DNA of 64,000 nucleotides, taken from Paraglaciecola hydrolytica. GTDB taxonomy: Bacteria; Pseudomonadota; Gammaproteobacteria; Enterobacterales; Alteromonadaceae. A program made the position numbers and the translations under genes. Below are positions 62,633 through 64,000 of this stretch, piece by piece. The DNA is taken from contig NZ_LSNE01000011.1 in assembly GCF_001565895.1 (NCBI RefSeq), positions 2,333-66,332 on the forward strand, read 5' to 3'. The notes beneath the pieces are model-generated. The model was not told the origin of the DNA, did no database searches, and saw only the letters and a program-made list of their open reading frames with translations. Every line of letters begins with the position of its first letter. Positions within the stretch are counted from its first letter, which is position 1.

Positions 62633-64000
62633 ATGAACAGAAGAGCATCCGAGTGGTATATAACGGTTCTTCTTACATTATTTTTTACTCATTTCAATCT
62701 CAGTGCTGCTCCAAGTACTAAAACTTCTGCTTCAGTCATACAAACGGCTAAGAGTAGCAATTTCGTAAATAACGCTTTAAATGTGCATGACTTGTATTTA
62801 CAGGACGGCTTATTGGATGACGCTGCCTACTCATCTGTCGTTGATAAACAAGGTTTTTTATGGATTGGTTCGGATAACGGTTTACGTCGTTATGATGGCT
62901 ATAAATTAAAAACTTTTACCCATAATCCCGATGATCCCTCTAGCCTTGGCAGTAGTTTAGCCAGAAAACTATTAATTACCCAAGATGATGTGTTGTGGGT
63001 CGCGGGCAAACATTTGAGTCGATACCATCCCTCAAATGAATCTTTTACAGTTTTTAAAATAAGCGACGCTAAAACCATCCATGCGCTTTATCAAGATGTG
63101 GAGGGGCTCATTTGGTTGGGGGGCGATGGATTTGGCCTTAGATCATTCAATCCCAAAACCGGTGAAGTAGTTCACCATTTGTTTGACGGTGAGGATGAAA
63201 CCGGCGACCGCAAAGTGATTGAAACCATCGCCCAGGCCAGTGATCCAGATTATTTTTGGATTGGTTCGGGCGAAGGCTTATTCAAAATAAACCGTTTAAG
63301 CCTGGATTATGAAAAGTATGAGTTACCTGGTGATATGGAAGCGGGTGGTAGCAGCATACGAGACCTCTTGGTTGATGATGAGGGAACCCTATGGATTGCC
63401 ACCCACGAAGGCATTATGGCAATGGAGCCGACATCAAAAACGGTGCGCCATTATCGCGCAGGTGATGTTGGACTTGGGCAACTCAGTTCAGATTCTTTCT
63501 GGTCAATCTTTCAGGATTCTAAAGGCCAGTTATGGTTTGGTACCGATAAAACCGGCTTGCATCGTTATAATCCTTCCGGTGACAACTTCATCCATTACCC
63601 AGCATCTAACTCAGATAAACGAGCTTTACCTGCGGTGTCTATTTTTGATATTTATGAAGATAGGCAAGGTACCTTGTGGTTAGCCTTTAATAACTTTGGG
63701 ATGCGCAGAATATCACCCAGTACTGAAAAATTTTCCGTCCTGCAACATAAGAGTGCTAACCCTAATAGCCTTGCATTAAATAATGTTATGGACTTACACG
63801 AAGACGAAGATGGTAGTATTTACATCGCGACAGATGGTGAGGGTCTAGATAGATATGATCCCATTACTAAGCAATTTAGCCATTTTACCTATGATGCAAA
63901 TGATCCCACTAGTCTAAGCAGTAATTCCGTGTTGGCCTTAGCCGATGACAATAAAGGTAAATTATGGATTGGTACTTGGAATGGTGGCATTAGTATTTTT
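62633..64000 (+). CDS. Reg_prop beta-propeller sensor, 5' part (runs off window)
   Basis: The frame is open for 456 codons to the window end without a stop. A signal or signal-anchor (WYITVLLTLFFTHFNLSAA) is followed by repeats of the two-component regulator propeller type: VVDKQGFLWIGSDNGLRRYDGYKL, FQDSKGQLWFGTDKTGLHRYNP, YEDRQGTLWLAFNNFGMRRI, HEDEDGSIYIATDGEGLDRYDP. Such N-termini normally lead to a Y_Y_Y domain, a membrane helix and a kinase, diguanylate cyclase or AraC output beyond 64000. The ligand is likely a glycan fragment or other periplasmic signal. Confidence 0.87.
   Translation, partial: MNRRASEWYITVLLTLFFTHFNLSAAPSTKTSASVIQTAKSSNFVNNALNVHDLYLQDGLLDDAAYSSVVDKQGFLWIGSDNGLRRYDGYKLKTFTHNPDDPSSLGSSLARKLLITQDDVLWVAGKHLSRYHPSNESFTVFKISDAKTIHALYQDVEGLIWLGGDGFGLRSFNPKTGEVVHHLFDGEDETGDRKVIETIAQASDPDYFWIGSGEGLFKINRLSLDYEKYELPGDMEAGGSSIRDLLVDDEGTLWIATHEGIMAMEPTSKTVRHYRAGDVGLGQLSSDSFWSIFQDSKGQLWFGTDKTGLHRYNPSGDNFIHYPASNSDKRALPAVSIFDIYEDRQGTLWLAFNNFGMRRISPSTEKFSVLQHKSANPNSLALNNVMDLHEDEDGSIYIATDGEGLDRYDPITKQFSHFTYDANDPTSLSSNSVLALADDNKGKLWIGTWNGGISIF

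Overview
The window looks like chromosomal DNA of a marine gammaproteobacterium of the Alteromonadales (Paraglaciecola/Alteromonas-like). This rests on moderately low GC, a complete Mrp-type Na+/H+ antiporter operon, secreted polysaccharide-active lipoproteins, and a PEP-CTERM protein with the VPAP-type tail common in that group. The assignment comes from gene content only. No rRNA, tRNA or CRISPR array was recognised.

Layout. (1) 1-10.8 kb: extracellular polysaccharide locus. Glycosyltransferases and a flippase lie on the + strand. A Wzc-type tyrosine kinase, Wza-type export protein, outer-membrane beta-barrel, CpsB-type phosphatase and nucleotidyltransferase lie on the - strand. (2) 11.2-15.9 kb: rmlB, rmlA, rmlC and rmlD for dTDP-L-rhamnose, pushed apart by dense nested repeats. 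(3) 17.1-22.8 kb: a probable lasso peptide cluster. The B2 protease, B1 recognition protein, ABC exporter and cyclase are on the - strand. A previously unlisted 51-residue precursor is on the + strand, 10 nt behind a PEP-CTERM protein gene and possibly under a sigma-54-type promoter. (4) 22.9-31.4 kb: acyltransferase, YtrA-type GntR/ABC operon, an unrecognised 470-residue protein, an Nramp-like carrier, a PadR/HAAS pair and a secreted beta-sandwich protein. (5) 31.9-37.9 kb: a membrane-anchored winged-helix regulator with a degenerate receiver domain beyond the membrane, beside a large lipoprotein with PKD-like and caspase-fold peptidase motifs; then a GH12 glucanase-like and an esterase-like lipoprotein. 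(6) 38-43.9 kb: VOC protein, beta-propeller-like protein, two-component system, Rap1a/Tai-like protein. (7) 44.0-51.5 kb: nine-gene Mrp/Mnh antiporter operon, one gene apparently starting at ATT. (8) 51.5-64 kb: Fic/HTH 'mobile mystery' pair beside two long inverted repeats, NIT-ANTAR regulator, tyrosine phosphatase, periplasmic binding protein, S9 peptidase, and the 5' part of a propeller-type sensor gene running off the window.

How the parts fit. The rhamnose genes and EPS genes probably serve one surface polysaccharide. The PEP-CTERM protein would normally depend on an exosortase system linked to such EPS loci; no exosortase is in this window. Co-transcription of a surface-sorted protein with a lasso precursor is the most interesting arrangement here. 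The second is the regulator plus caspase-like lipoprotein pair with helically phased direct repeats between them.

Repeats are a defining trait from 4.8 to 26.3 kb: ACCACAGAG-type half-sites in opposing orientation, an 82-bp hairpin element, CTAG heptads and AGCAGANNA nonamers. They fill intergenic spaces, abut stop codons, and in places have become coding sequence.
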